Positions 20,386 through 29,779 are shown, numbered from the stretch's first letter. The stretch: DNA of 64,000 nt from Pseudomonas uvaldensis (GCF_021271205.1 NZ_JAIWKS010000006.1:372001-436000); one strand, 5' to 3'. The notes: a model not told the origin generated them from the sequence alone. Numbers and translations: made by a program.

Positions 20386-20646
20386 ATGTCAAAAGGGCAT
20401 TCGCTACAAGACCCTTACTTGAACACTTTACGTAAAGAGAAAGTTGGGGTGTCCATCTATCTGGTCAACGGGATCAAGCTGCAAGGGACGATCGAGTCTT
20501 TCGACCAGTTCGTTATCCTGCTGAAGAACACCGTCAGCCAAATGGTCTACAAACACGCTATCTCGACAGTCGTGCCGGTTCGTGCAATTCGTCTGCCAAG
20601 CGCAACCGAATCCGATGGCGGTGACGCTGAGCCGGGTAACGCCTGA
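20386..20646 (+). CDS. hfq: RNA chaperone Hfq
   Basis: Hfq is a hexameric Sm-like protein that binds small RNAs and, in Pseudomonas, works with Crc in catabolite repression. The 86-residue protein starts MSKGHSLQDPYLNTLRKEKV and has both Sm motifs (VSIYLVNGIKLQGTI, YKHAISTVVP). The C-terminal tail is short, as in other pseudomonads. An AAAGGAG ribosome binding site precedes the start. Confidence 0.98.
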   Translation: MSKGHSLQDPYLNTLRKEKVGVSIYLVNGIKLQGTIESFDQFVILLKNTVSQMVYKHAISTVVPVRAIRLPSATESDGGDAEPGNA

Positions 20647-20658
20647 TAGGAGTCTCCT

Positions 20659-21960
20659 TTGTTCTTTGAGCGCCACGGTGGTGGTGAGCGGACTATTCTC
20701 GTTCACTTGGAAGGACAGGACCCTGAGGCGCGCGAAGATCCGCAGGAGTTTCAGGAATTGGCACTTTCGGCCGGCGCCGAGACCGTCGCGTTTTTCAACG
20801 TGCCGCGTCATCGGCCAACCGCCAAGTTCCTGATCGGCAGTGGCAAGGTCGAGGAGTTGCGCGACCTGGTCAAGGCCGAACAGGTCGATCTGGTGATTTT
20901 CAATCACATCCTCACGCCCAGTCAGGAACGCAACCTCGAACGTGTCTTCGAGTGCCGCGTGATTGATCGAACCGGGCTGATCCTCGATATTTTCGCCCAA
21001 CGCGCCCGTACCCATGAAGGCAAGCTCCAGGTCGAACTGGCCCAGCTCGAGCACATGAGCACCCGGCTGGTCCGTGGCTGGACTCACCTTGAGCGGCAAA
21101 AGGGCGGTATCGGCCTGCGTGGCCCGGGTGAAACCCAGCTGGAAACCGACCGGCGTCTGCTGCGGGTCCGCCTGCGCCAGATCAAAGGGCGCCTGGAAAA
21201 GGTCCGCAGCCAGCGCGAGCAGTCGCGCCGTGGCCGCAAGCGCGCAGACATCCCGACGGTTTCGCTGGTGGGCTATACCAACGCCGGCAAATCCACGTTG
21301 TTCAATAATGTGACCGAATCGGACGTCTACGCCGCCGACCAGTTGTTCGCCACCCTCGACCCGACCTTGCGCCGGCTTGACCTGGACGACCTCGGGCCGA
21401 TCGTGCTGGCCGACACCGTAGGCTTCATCCGGCACCTGCCGCACAAGCTGGTCGAAGCTTTCCGGGCTACGCTCGAAGAGTCGAGCAACTCCGACCTGCT
21501 GCTGCATGTGATCGACGCCGCCGAGCCGGATCGTATGTTGCAGATCGAACAGGTCATGGTGGTGCTGAGCGAGATCGGAGCCCAGGACTTGCCGATCCTC
21601 GAGGTATACAACAAACTCGATTTGCTCGAAGGCGTGGAGCCGCAGATCCAGCGCGATGCCGATGGCAAGCCGCAGCGGGTCTGGTTGTCGGCCCGGGACG
21701 GTACCGGCCTCGATCTGCTCAAACAGGCCGTGGCCGAGCTGCTGGGCGACGACCTGTTTGTCGGCACCTTGAAGCTGTCGCAGCGTTTCGCCCGGCTGCG
21801 TGCCCAGTTCTTCGAGTTGGGGGCGGTGCAAAAAGAAGAACACGACGAAGAAGGCACCTGCCTGCTGGCGGTACGCCTGCCTCGATCGGAGCTGAACCGT
21901 CTGGTCAGTCGCGAAGGGCTGCAACCGATGGAGTTCATCGAGCAACACACTTTGCAATAA
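20659..21960 (+). CDS. hflX: Ribosome-associated GTPase HflX
   Basis: HflX binds the 50S subunit and can split stalled ribosomes. The 433-residue protein has the N-terminal HflX domain, a basic coiled segment (RQIKGRLEKVRSQREQSRRGRKRAD) and a GTPase domain with GYTNAGKST, DTVGF and NKLD. It starts at a TTG codon directly after an AGGAGT ribosome binding site, 12 bases from hfq. Confidence 0.94.
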   Translation: MFFERHGGGERTILVHLEGQDPEAREDPQEFQELALSAGAETVAFFNVPRHRPTAKFLIGSGKVEELRDLVKAEQVDLVIFNHILTPSQERNLERVFECRVIDRTGLILDIFAQRARTHEGKLQVELAQLEHMSTRLVRGWTHLERQKGGIGLRGPGETQLETDRRLLRVRLRQIKGRLEKVRSQREQSRRGRKRADIPTVSLVGYTNAGKSTLFNNVTESDVYAADQLFATLDPTLRRLDLDDLGPIVLADTVGFIRHLPHKLVEAFRATLEESSNSDLLLHVIDAAEPDRMLQIEQVMVVLSEIGAQDLPILEVYNKLDLLEGVEPQIQRDADGKPQRVWLSARDGTGLDLLKQAVAELLGDDLFVGTLKLSQRFARLRAQFFELGAVQKEEHDEEGTCLLAVRLPRSELNRLVSREGLQPMEFIEQHTLQ

Positions 21961-22045
21961 AAGCCTGAGAACGCTGTGTCAGGCATTCTGTAGCATTGGT
22001 CGGCGCGCCGTGGGTGCGTCTTTGCTTTATCAGATGGAGAGCGCT

Positions 22046-23209
22046 ATGGCTTGGAATGAGCCGGGTGGCAACTCGAATAATCAGGATCCCTGGGGTGGCA
22101 AGCGTCGAAACAATGGCGATCGCAAGGGGCCTCCGGATCTCGACGAGGCCTTCCGCAAGCTGCAGGAAAGCCTGAACGGTTTGTTCGGTGGTGGTAAGAA
22201 ACGCGGTGACGACGGCGGTCGGCCAGGCAAGGGCGGCGGTTTTGGCCTGCTCGGCATCGGCCTGGTCGTGCTCGCGGCTGTCTGGCTGTACAGTGCGGTC
22301 TATGTCGTGGACGAGCAGGAGCAAGCCGTGGTGCTGCGCTTCGGCAAGTACTACGAAACCGTCGGCCCGGGCCTGAACATCTATTTCCCGCCGATCGATC
22401 AGAAATACATGGAGAACGTCACGCGTGAGCGTGCCTACACCAAGCAGGGCCAGATGCTGACCGAAGATGAAAACATCGTCGAGGTTCCACTGACCGTGCA
22501 GTACAAGATCACCAACCTGCAGGACTTCGTGCTGAACGTCGACCAGCCGGAAGTCAGTCTGCAACATGCGACCGAAAGTGCCTTGCGCCACGTGGTGGGT
22601 TCCACCGCCATGGACCAGGTGTTGACCGAGGGTCGTGAGTTGATGGCCAGCGAAATCAAGGAGCGCCTGCAGCGGTTCCTCGACACCTATCGCACCGGCA
22701 TTACCGTCACCCAGGTCAACGTGCAGAGCGCCGCGGCGCCACGCGAGGTCCAGGAAGCGTTCGACGATGTGATCCGTGCCCGAGAGGACGAACAGCGTTC
22801 GCGCAACCAGGCCGAGACCTACGCCAACGGCGTCGTGCCCGAAGCTCGTGGTCAGGCCCAGCGCATCATCGAAGATGCCAACGGCTATCGCGACGAAGTG
22901 GTTTCCCGTGCCAAGGGTGAGGCTGACCGCTTCACCAAGTTGGTGGCCGAGTACCGCAAGGCGCCTGAAGTGACCCGCCAGCGTCTGTACCTGGACACCA
23001 TGCAGGAAGTCTTCAGTAACACCAGCAAAGTCCTCGTGACCGGCAACAAGAACGGCCAAAGCAACCTGCTGTACCTGCCGCTGGACAAGATGATCGAGAG
23101 CGGTCGTACCACCAGTGTGCCGCCGGCCGGCATGGCGCCCGCCAACAATGAAGCGAATACCCGCCCGGCGGTTGAGCAACAGCAAGCACGTACCAGGGAG
23201 AGTCGCTGA
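22046..23209 (+). CDS. hflK: FtsH protease modulator HflK
   Basis: HflK and HflC form a membrane cage around FtsH. The 387-residue protein has a Gly/Asn-rich cytoplasmic N-terminus, one membrane helix (GLLGIGLVVLAAVWLYSAVYVV), an SPFH/band-7 domain and a Gln/Ala-rich helical C-terminal part. ATG at 22046 follows GGAGAG; the upstream in-frame ATG at 22010 lacks a site. hflC overlaps its stop. Confidence 0.95.
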   Translation: MAWNEPGGNSNNQDPWGGKRRNNGDRKGPPDLDEAFRKLQESLNGLFGGGKKRGDDGGRPGKGGGFGLLGIGLVVLAAVWLYSAVYVVDEQEQAVVLRFGKYYETVGPGLNIYFPPIDQKYMENVTRERAYTKQGQMLTEDENIVEVPLTVQYKITNLQDFVLNVDQPEVSLQHATESALRHVVGSTAMDQVLTEGRELMASEIKERLQRFLDTYRTGITVTQVNVQSAAAPREVQEAFDDVIRAREDEQRSRNQAETYANGVVPEARGQAQRIIEDANGYRDEVVSRAKGEADRFTKLVAEYRKAPEVTRQRLYLDTMQEVFSNTSKVLVTGNKNGQSNLLYLPLDKMIESGRTTSVPPAGMAPANNEANTRPAVEQQQARTRESR

Positions 23210-24078
23210 TGAGCAATAAATCGCTGATCGCCCTTATTGTCGGCGTCGTCGTGGCGATCGCTGCCTGGAACTGCTTCTACATCGTGTCCCAGACCGAGCG
23301 TGCGGTGTTGCTGCAATTCGGTCGCGTGGTGGAGACGGATGTCCAGCCAGGTCTGCATGTGAAGGTGCCGTACGTCAACAAGGTGCGCAAGTTCGACGCC
23401 CGCCTGATGACACTGGATGCGCCGACGCAACGTTTCCTGACGTTGGAAAAGAAAGCGGTCATGGTCGATGCCTACGCCAAATGGCGCGTGAAGGATGCAG
23501 AGCGCTTCTACACTGCGACGTCCGGCCTCAAGCAGATCGCTGACGAACGCCTGTCCCGTCGCCTGGAGTCGGGCCTGCGTGACCAGTTCGGCAAGCGCAC
23601 GCTGCATGAAGTGGTATCCGGTGAGCGTGATGCGCTCATGGCCGATATCACCCGTTCGCTGAACGCGATGGCGGAGAAGGAGCTGGGTATCGAAGTGGTC
23701 GATGTCCGCGTCAAGGCCATCGACCTGCCGAAGGAAGTGAACCGCAGCGTGTTCGAACGGATGAGCACCGAGCGCGAGCGTGAAGCCCGCGAACACCGCG
23801 CCAAGGGTAACGAGCTGGCCGAGGGCATCCGTGCCGACGCCGATCGTCAACGTCGCGTGCTGCTGGCTGAAGCCTATCGTGAATCGGAGGAGGTTCGCGG
23901 TGATGGTGATGCCCAGGCCGCTGCGATCTACGCCAAGGCCTACGGTCAGGATCAGGAGTTCTACGCGTTCTACCGTAGCCTGAACGCTTACCGTGAAAGC
24001 TTCGGACGTAAATCCGATGTGCTGGTTCTGGACCCGAGCAGCGACTTTTTCCGCTACCTGGAAAAGACCAAGCCTTGA
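23209..24078 (+). CDS. hflC: FtsH protease modulator HflC
   Basis: The partner of HflK. The 289-residue protein has one N-terminal membrane helix (SLIALIVGVVVAIAAWNCFYIV), an SPFH domain (VLLQFGRVVETDVQPGLHVK) and a helical tail (EREREAREHRAKGNELAEGI). The ATG overlaps the last base of the hflK stop, so the two are coupled. A DUF2065 gene that I recall between hflC and hisZ in P. aeruginosa is absent here. Confidence 0.95.
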   Translation: MSNKSLIALIVGVVVAIAAWNCFYIVSQTERAVLLQFGRVVETDVQPGLHVKVPYVNKVRKFDARLMTLDAPTQRFLTLEKKAVMVDAYAKWRVKDAERFYTATSGLKQIADERLSRRLESGLRDQFGKRTLHEVVSGERDALMADITRSLNAMAEKELGIEVVDVRVKAIDLPKEVNRSVFERMSTEREREAREHRAKGNELAEGIRADADRQRRVLLAEAYRESEEVRGDGDAQAAAIYAKAYGQDQEFYAFYRSLNAYRESFGRKSDVLVLDPSSDFFRYLEKTKP

Positions 24079-24392
24079 TGCAGCGTTGACTCGAGACACT
24101 CCGCCTGGCGGCTAAAGCGTCGGGCGGGGTGATCCTTTGGGAAAACGAGTGTATGATGCGGCAGCCGGGAAATTCCCGGCTTTTTTGCGTCTGCACGTTC
24201 GATTGCGGTTATCGGTGGCAGGCGTCGGGTTGAACGACTCGACAGGTTTTTCGAGGAAAGTGCTGGACGAGGCCGATTCCGGGTCATTCGTCACGTCGCT
24301 CTTGCGCGTTGTTTGTGCATGGGCCGAGCATTTTCTGCTTCACTCAAGGCTTGCCCGAAGGCTGGCCGCCCGGACCATAGGGGAATGGCGTA
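24079..24392 (+). other. 314-base gap between hflC and hisZ
   Basis: No convincing gene is present. The open frame starting at 24137 has no family resemblance and lacks a ribosome binding site. It contains a TATGAT hexamer at 24152-24157, directly followed by a terminator hairpin, and about 200 further bases up to an AGGGGAAT ribosome binding site for hisZ. Confidence 0.6.
24163..24187 (+). terminator. Terminator after hflC
   Basis: A near-perfect palindrome AGCCGGGAA-A-TTCCCGGCT is followed by six T. It probably ends the hfq-hflXKC transcript. Confidence 0.75.
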
Positions 24393-25580
24393 ATGGCAAC
24401 GGTAGACCGCTGGCTGCTGCCAGATGGCATCGAAGAAGTACTGCCACCGGAAGCTGCGCGTATCGAAGTAGCGCGTCGGCAGGTGTTGGATCTGTTCCAG
24501 AGCTGGGGTTACGAATTCGTCGTCACCCCTCATATCGAGTACCTGGAATCCCTGCTGACCGGCGCGGGCCAGGACCTGGACTTGCGTACCTTCAAGGTCG
24601 TTGACCCGCAGTCGGGCCGGCAGATGGGCTTTCGGGCCGACATCACGCCGCAAGTGGCACGTATCGACGCTCACACCTTGCGCCGGGAAGGGCCGAGTCG
24701 CCTGTGCTATGCCGGTAGTGTGTTGCATGCCCAGCCCCGTGCCTTGTCATCTTCCCGTAGCCCGATCCAGTTGGGTGCCGAGTTGTACGGTGATGCCAGC
24801 CCGAGCAGTGACGTGGAAGTCATCAGTCTGATGCTGGCCATGCTGCAACTGGCCGACGTACCGGATGTCCATATGGACCTCGGCCATGTTGGTATCTATC
24901 GCGGCCTGGCCCGTGCGGCCGGCCTGTCCGGTGAAGTGGAACAGCAGTTGTTCGACGCTTTGCAGCGCAAAGCCATCGACGAAGTCATCAGCCTGACCGA
25001 AGGACTCCCCGCCGATCTGTCCGACATGCTGCGAGCACTGGTGGACCTGTGCGGTGGTCGTGAGGTGCTGACCGCTGCCCGCGAGCGCCTGGCCCACGCG
25101 CCAGCGGCCGTCCTGGCAGCCCTGGATGACCTGCTGGCGATTGCCGAGCGTCTGTCGGTACGTTTCCCGGAGCTGCCCTTGTACTTCGACCTGGGCGAGT
25201 TGCGCGGTTATCACTATCACACCGGCGTGGTGTTCGCGGTATTCGTACCGGGCGTGGGCCAATCCATCGCCCAGGGCGGTCGTTACGACGACATCGGCGC
25301 CGACTTCGGCCGCGCCCGTCCGGCGACCGGCTTTTCTACCGATTTGAAAACCCTGGTGACCCTGGGGCGTGCTGAAGTCGAGTTACCGTCCGGCGGTATC
25401 TGGATGCCTGACAGTACGGATGCGGCTCTTTGGCAGGCGGTCTGCCAGTTGCGCAGTGAGGGTCAGCGTGTCGTCCAGGCGTTGCCTGGGCAGCCTTTGG
25501 CCGCCGCCCGTGAAGCGGACTGCGACCGACAATTGATTCAGCACAACGGGCTTTGGCAGGTACTGCCGCTGGCTTCTTGA
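24393..25580 (+). CDS. hisZ: ATP phosphoribosyltransferase regulatory subunit HisZ
   Basis: HisZ is a histidyl-tRNA-synthetase-like regulatory partner of short-form HisG in histidine synthesis. The 395-residue protein resembles the HisS catalytic core (LLPDGIEEVLP ... FRADITPQVARIDAH, FDLGELRGYHYHTG, QGGRYDDIG) but lacks the anticodon-binding domain and is shorter than HisS. The HisZ-purA pairing is common in pseudomonads. purA starts 54 bases downstream. Confidence 0.92.
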   Translation: MATVDRWLLPDGIEEVLPPEAARIEVARRQVLDLFQSWGYEFVVTPHIEYLESLLTGAGQDLDLRTFKVVDPQSGRQMGFRADITPQVARIDAHTLRREGPSRLCYAGSVLHAQPRALSSSRSPIQLGAELYGDASPSSDVEVISLMLAMLQLADVPDVHMDLGHVGIYRGLARAAGLSGEVEQQLFDALQRKAIDEVISLTEGLPADLSDMLRALVDLCGGREVLTAARERLAHAPAAVLAALDDLLAIAERLSVRFPELPLYFDLGELRGYHYHTGVVFAVFVPGVGQSIAQGGRYDDIGADFGRARPATGFSTDLKTLVTLGRAEVELPSGGIWMPDSTDAALWQAVCQLRSEGQRVVQALPGQPLAAAREADCDRQLIQHNGLWQVLPLAS

Positions 25581-25634
25581 GTTTTCCTGCCGGCCGCGGC
25601 CGGCACCAAGTTTGCGCGAATGAGGACAAGTGTT

Positions 25635-26927
25635 ATGGGTAAGAATGTCGTAGTCCTGGGCACCCAGTGGGGTGATGAGGGCAAAGGCAAGATCGTCGAT
25701 CTGCTGACCGAACATGCTGCCGCCGTAGTGCGCTACCAGGGTGGCCACAACGCAGGTCACACCCTGGTGATCGACGGTGAGAAAACCGTCCTGCACCTGA
25801 TTCCATCGGGCGTGCTGCGTGAAGGCGTACAGTGCCTGATCGGCAACGGTGTCGTAGTGGCTCCCGACGCGTTGCTGCGGGAAATCGTCAAGCTGGAAGA
25901 GAAAGGCGTACCGGTGCGCGAGCGTCTGCGTATCAGCCCATCCTGCCCGCTGATCCTGTCCTACCACGTTGCGCTGGACCAGGCCCGTGAAAAGGCCCGT
26001 GGCGAGATGAAAATCGGTACTACCGGGCGCGGTATCGGCCCTGCCTACGAAGACAAAGTGGCTCGCCGCGGCCTGCGCATCGGCGACCTGTTCCACCGCG
26101 AGCGTTTCGCCGCCAAGCTGGGCGAGTTGCTGGACTACCACAACTTTGTCCTGGTCAATTACTACAAAGAGCCGGCCATCGACTTCCAGAAGACCCTGGA
26201 CGAGTGCATGGAGTACGCCGAGCTGCTCAAGCCAATGATGCTCGACGTCACGGCCGAGCTGCATGAGCTGCGTCGCGCCGGCAAGGACATCATGTTCGAA
26301 GGCGCACAGGGTTCGCTGCTGGACATCGACCACGGTACCTACCCGTACGTCACCAGTTCGAACACCACCGCAGGCGGTATCGCCACCGGTTCGGGCTTCG
26401 GTCCGATGTATGTGGATTACATCCTGGGCATCACCAAGGCCTACACCACGCGCGTGGGTTCGGGTCCGTTTCCGACCGAGCTGTTCGATGACGTCGGTGC
26501 CTTCCTGGCCAAGCGCGGTCATGAGTTCGGTGCCACCACCGGGCGTGCCCGTCGTTGCGGCTGGTTCGATGCCGTCATCCTGCGCCGCGCCATCGATGTC
26601 AATAGCATCTCGGGCCTGTGCCTGACCAAGCTGGACGTATTGGACGGCCTGGAAACCATCAATATCTGCGTGGGCTACAAGAACCAGGACGGCGCTGTCA
26701 TCGACGCACCGACCGACGCTGACAGCTACATCGGCCTGGAGCCGGTGTACGAACAGATGCCGGGCTGGACCGAGTCCACCGTGGGTGCCAAGACCCTGGA
26801 CGAGTTGCCAGTGGCGGCTCGCAACTATATTCAGCGTCTCGAAGAGCTGGTCGGCGCGCCGATCGACATTATTTCGACAGGGCCGGATCGCAACGAAACC
26901 ATCGTTCTGCGTCACCCGTTCGGTTGA
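25635..26927 (+). CDS. purA: Adenylosuccinate synthetase
   Basis: PurA joins IMP and aspartate, using GTP, in the first committed step to AMP. The 430-residue protein shows the P-loop-like GTQWGDEGKGK, the GGHNAGHT loop and the RVGSGPFPTE and TTGRARRCGW motifs. ATG at 25635 was preferred to an in-frame ATG five codons upstream, because GAGGACAAG precedes it and the N-terminus MGKNVVVLG is conserved. Confidence 0.97.
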   Translation: MGKNVVVLGTQWGDEGKGKIVDLLTEHAAAVVRYQGGHNAGHTLVIDGEKTVLHLIPSGVLREGVQCLIGNGVVVAPDALLREIVKLEEKGVPVRERLRISPSCPLILSYHVALDQAREKARGEMKIGTTGRGIGPAYEDKVARRGLRIGDLFHRERFAAKLGELLDYHNFVLVNYYKEPAIDFQKTLDECMEYAELLKPMMLDVTAELHELRRAGKDIMFEGAQGSLLDIDHGTYPYVTSSNTTAGGIATGSGFGPMYVDYILGITKAYTTRVGSGPFPTELFDDVGAFLAKRGHEFGATTGRARRCGWFDAVILRRAIDVNSISGLCLTKLDVLDGLETINICVGYKNQDGAVIDAPTDADSYIGLEPVYEQMPGWTESTVGAKTLDELPVAARNYIQRLEELVGAPIDIISTGPDRNETIVLRHPFG

Positions 26928-26946
26928 TAAGTCGTTGATGTAAAAA

Positions 26947-26974
26947 ACAAAGGACCCTTGATTGGGTCCTTTGT
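26947..26974 (+). terminator. Terminator of purA
   Basis: ACAAAGGACCC and GGGTCCTTTGT form an 11-bp stem with a six-base loop, followed by a modestly T-rich stretch. Confidence 0.8.
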
Positions 26975-27076
26975 CATTTCTGGCTGCCGCGCGGCACGAC
27001 ACTTGCTATGAATCTCCATTATTGGCGCTTCTTTGGACGTGCCATCAATTTAATGGCGTTGGTAGAGGGATTTCAC

Positions 27077-29011
27077 GTGTCGGCCGTTCTCTCACTGTTA
27101 CAAAGCCGTTTGCTACGGCCTGTGTTCGTTACGCTTGGTATCGCCCTTTTGGTGCAAGTGCTGGTGGCCGTGGCGCTGACCCGGAGCACGGTCACGGCGC
27201 TGGAGGCTGACCTGAGTTCGCGCCTGGGGGCCGATAGCCAGAAGCTTTCCAGTGAGCTGGAGCAGGCTGGGCGCGAGGTGACCTCAAGCCTGGACAGCCT
27301 GTCCGCCAGTACGCGTCAGCGCCTGAATGCCGGCTTGTCTGTGCGCTTGAAGGAAGAGCAGGCGCAGTTGCGTGGCACTCTGGAAAAAGATCTGCGAGAG
27401 TCCGCCAATGATATGGCGCAGCTCCTTGCCTCCGTCGCTCCTCGGGCCATGTGGGACAGCGACATCCCGACGCTCTCCGAATTCGCCCGCCGGGCGCAGC
27501 GCAATCCCAACGTATTGTTCGTCATCTATGACGATGCCAATGGCGAGCACCTGACCCGTTATCTGAACCGGGAGAACGCGATCAACAAGGCTTTGCTGGA
27601 AAAGGGCAAGGGCGAGCGGGCGTTGGACAAAGTGCTGGATGCGGCGAAAAACGATCCCTCTGTCTATTACATCGAGGCGCCGATCAACCCCAATGGCGTG
27701 GAAATCGGCAAGGTGTTGATGGGGGTTTCCACTGCATCGGTGGAAACCGACCTGAAGGCGCTGGACCAGCGTTTCTCGGCGTTGATTGCCAGCAGTGATC
27801 AGTTGGTCGGCGACAGCCTCAAGGGGGCGGCGGCCGACAGTGCCACCGCTATGCGTGGCCGGTTGCAGTCGGCGCAGGCCACTGCCACCGAAATGCAGAC
27901 TAATACCGCCAGCACCGTGCAAGAGGCCGCGAATACCTTGCGCTGGCGCATCGGCCTTGGCCTGGCGCTGGTAGGCTTTGGCGTGCTGGTACTGTTGGCC
28001 GTGGTCCTGGGGCGTCGGGTTGTCAATCGCTTGCGGTTGTTGATCGCGGCAATGAACGATCTGGCGGCGGGCGAGGGGGATCTGACCAAGCGCGTGCAAA
28101 TCAACAGCAAGGACGAGATTGGCGACATGGCCTCGGCGGTCAATCGCTTTGTGGACAAGTTGCAGCCCATCGTACGGGAGGCGGGTGAGGTGGCCCAGCG
28201 CACGGGGCTTGAGATCGGCGCGATGACGCTGCGCAATTCCGGCGCCGACGCGGCGGCCGGGATGCAACGCGATGAAGTCGCCGAGAGCCTGCAAGCCTTG
28301 TCGCAGATGGCCGACGAGGCTCAATCGGAAAGCCAGGCAATGCAGGCAGCCTTGCAGCAAGTGGTGGAGATTCGCCAGGCCACCGATGAGAACACTCGGA
28401 CATCGGCCAAGGTCGGCAGCCTGATCGAGGCGCTGGCCGGGCAGGTGGACACCGGGGCCAAAGTCATCGAGCGACTGGCTCAGCAGAGCGAGCAGATTGA
28501 AGTGGTGCTGACCGTGATCCACGGCATCGCCGAGCAGACCAACCTGTTGGCCTTGAACGCGGCTATCGAAGCGGCGCGGGCCGGGGAGACCGGGCGGGGG
28601 TTTGCGGTGGTGGCGGACGAGGTGCGGGCGCTGGCAAGCAAGACCCAGAGTTCGACTGGCGATATCCAGGCCCATATCGTGGCGTTGCAACAAGGTGCCC
28701 GCGAAGCGGTGGCTGCGATTGGCCAGGCCGGGCGCCAGGCCAATGAAGGGTTGTTGGTCTTGCGAGACAGTGCTCGCTTGCAGCAGTCGGTGCAAGCCTC
28801 CGTGGAGCAGGTGCACGCGGCCATCGGTCTGGCGACCCAGGCGGCAGCTCATCAGGCCCAGGGTGCACAAGCCGTGCGCGGACGGGTGGAAACCATTCAT
28901 GCCCAGGCCGAGAAAGCCGCCCAGGCCGTGGTCGAGACAACGGCCAGCGGTAAGGTGCTGGACAGCCTGGCGGCACAGTTGAAGGCGAGCCTGGGGCAGT
29001 TCCGGGCCTGA
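27077..29011 (+). CDS. Methyl-accepting chemotaxis protein
   Basis: A chemoreceptor of 644 residues. A membrane helix (PVFVTLGIALLVQVLVAVAL) leads to a periplasmic domain of about 260 residues, then a second helix (GLGLALVGFGVLVLLAVVLG), a HAMP domain and a cytoplasmic signalling hairpin with the canonical tip IAEQTNLLALNAAIEAARAG. No C-terminal CheR-tethering pentapeptide is seen. GTG at 27077 was chosen because GAGGGA lies six bases before it and it puts the first membrane helix near the start; an ATG 23 codons upstream is the alternative. The ligand cannot be told from sequence. Confidence 0.88.
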   Translation: MSAVLSLLQSRLLRPVFVTLGIALLVQVLVAVALTRSTVTALEADLSSRLGADSQKLSSELEQAGREVTSSLDSLSASTRQRLNAGLSVRLKEEQAQLRGTLEKDLRESANDMAQLLASVAPRAMWDSDIPTLSEFARRAQRNPNVLFVIYDDANGEHLTRYLNRENAINKALLEKGKGERALDKVLDAAKNDPSVYYIEAPINPNGVEIGKVLMGVSTASVETDLKALDQRFSALIASSDQLVGDSLKGAAADSATAMRGRLQSAQATATEMQTNTASTVQEAANTLRWRIGLGLALVGFGVLVLLAVVLGRRVVNRLRLLIAAMNDLAAGEGDLTKRVQINSKDEIGDMASAVNRFVDKLQPIVREAGEVAQRTGLEIGAMTLRNSGADAAAGMQRDEVAESLQALSQMADEAQSESQAMQAALQQVVEIRQATDENTRTSAKVGSLIEALAGQVDTGAKVIERLAQQSEQIEVVLTVIHGIAEQTNLLALNAAIEAARAGETGRGFAVVADEVRALASKTQSSTGDIQAHIVALQQGAREAVAAIGQAGRQANEGLLVLRDSARLQQSVQASVEQVHAAIGLATQAAAHQAQGAQAVRGRVETIHAQAEKAAQAVVETTASGKVLDSLAAQLKASLGQFRA

Positions 29012-29030
29012 TTGCTGGCCGGGCAGACCT

Positions 29031-29110
29031 CATCGCGAGCTGGCTCGCTCCCACATTGGTCCGATTAACATTGGGGATCAGCTGTGGAAGCGTGCCTGCT
29101 CGCGATAGCG
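29031..29110. repeat. REP pair
   Basis: TCGCGAGCTGGCTCGCTCCCAC at 29033-29054 and a diverged reverse copy, GGAAGCGTGCCTGCTCGCGA, at 29086-29105. Confidence 0.7.
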
Positions 29111-29143
29111 GTTCTGACCGTGAATCACAGAACCCTGAAACGC

Positions 29144-29168
29144 AAAAAACCCGCTTTCGCGGGTTTCT
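29144..29168 (-). terminator. Terminator of tRNA-Leu copy 1
   Basis: The hairpin AACCCGC-TTTC-GCGGGTT, with a T6 run on the minus strand, lies 36 bases after the tRNA 3' end. Confidence 0.8.
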
Positions 29169-29203
29169 GTCAGGTTCAAGGCTTGGCGCCTTGAAGCTTG
29201 AAT

Positions 29204-29290
29204 TGGTGCCCAGAAGAAGACTCGAACTTCCACGACCTTGCGGTCACCAGCACCTGAAGCTGGCGTGTCTACCAATTTCACCATCTGGGC
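29204..29290 (-). tRNA. tRNA-Leu (anticodon CAG), copy 1
   Basis: An 87-nt class II tRNA on the minus strand. The acceptor stem GCCCAGA/TCTGGGC ends in an encoded CCA, the anticodon loop TTCAGGT reads CAG (codon CUG), there is a long variable arm, and the T loop is GTTCGAGTC. It has its own promoter and terminator. Confidence 0.95.
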
Positions 29291-29324
29291 AGCATCTTCA
29301 GCGTTGCCGCTGTTGATGTGGCGC

Positions 29325-29353
29325 ACTATACGGAGCGCCTTTTGATCTGTAAA
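29325..29353 (-). promoter_or_regulatory. Promoter of tRNA-Leu copy 1
   Basis: On the minus strand TTTACA (29353-29348), 17 bases, TATAGT (29330-29325), followed by a GC-rich GCGCC discriminator typical of stringently controlled stable-RNA promoters. Confidence 0.8.
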
Positions 29354-29407
29354 CCCCTGTTTTTGTTTTAGTAATTGCGAAATCGGATTTTCAGGAGGGG
29401 TAAAACG

Positions 29408-29432
29408 AAAAAACCCGCTTTCGCGGGTTTTT
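29408..29432 (-). terminator. Terminator of tRNA-Leu copy 2
   Basis: The same hairpin as at 29144, with A/T runs on both sides; it separates the two tRNA units. Confidence 0.8.
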
Positions 29433-29466
29433 GGTAGCTGGCAGACCGAGGGTCTGTCGCTGAAAA

Positions 29467-29553
29467 TGGTGCCCAGAAGAAGACTCGAACTTCCACGACC
29501 TTGCGGTCACCAGCACCTGAAGCTGGCGTGTCTACCAATTTCACCATCTGGGC
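29467..29553 (-). tRNA. tRNA-Leu (anticodon CAG), copy 2
   Basis: Identical over all 87 nt to the copy at 29204, including the CCA end. CUG is the main leucine codon of this GC-rich genome, which fits two gene copies. Confidence 0.95.
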
Positions 29554-29589
29554 AGCATCGGCAACGTGTGTGCGTCGTCGATGGCGCGC

Positions 29590-29618
29590 ACTATACGGAG
29601 CGTGTTTTTAACTGTAAA
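29590..29618 (-). promoter_or_regulatory. Promoter of tRNA-Leu copy 2
   Basis: TTTACA (29618-29613), 17 bases, TATAGT (29595-29590) on the minus strand, followed by GCGCGCC. The boxes are identical to those of copy 1, and the CGCTCCG just upstream of the -10 is shared. Confidence 0.8.
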
Positions 29619-29779
29619 CCCCTCTTGATAAAAAAAACGGGAAATTTCGCGAGCGGTGCGATCTCAGGCACCAAAGGCGGGTCAAAAAAATTCTGAAAGG
29701 CCGCCGAATGCCTGAAATTTCCCGTTTCATTACGCCTATGCCAAACTAACCCGCATATAGACAAGGTGAAAACTCTCTA

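Noticed and set aside
24137..24604. Gene between hflC and hisZ
   Set aside because: The frame overlaps hisZ in another frame and has no ribosome binding site. Its product has no family character and does not resemble the DUF2065 protein I expected here.
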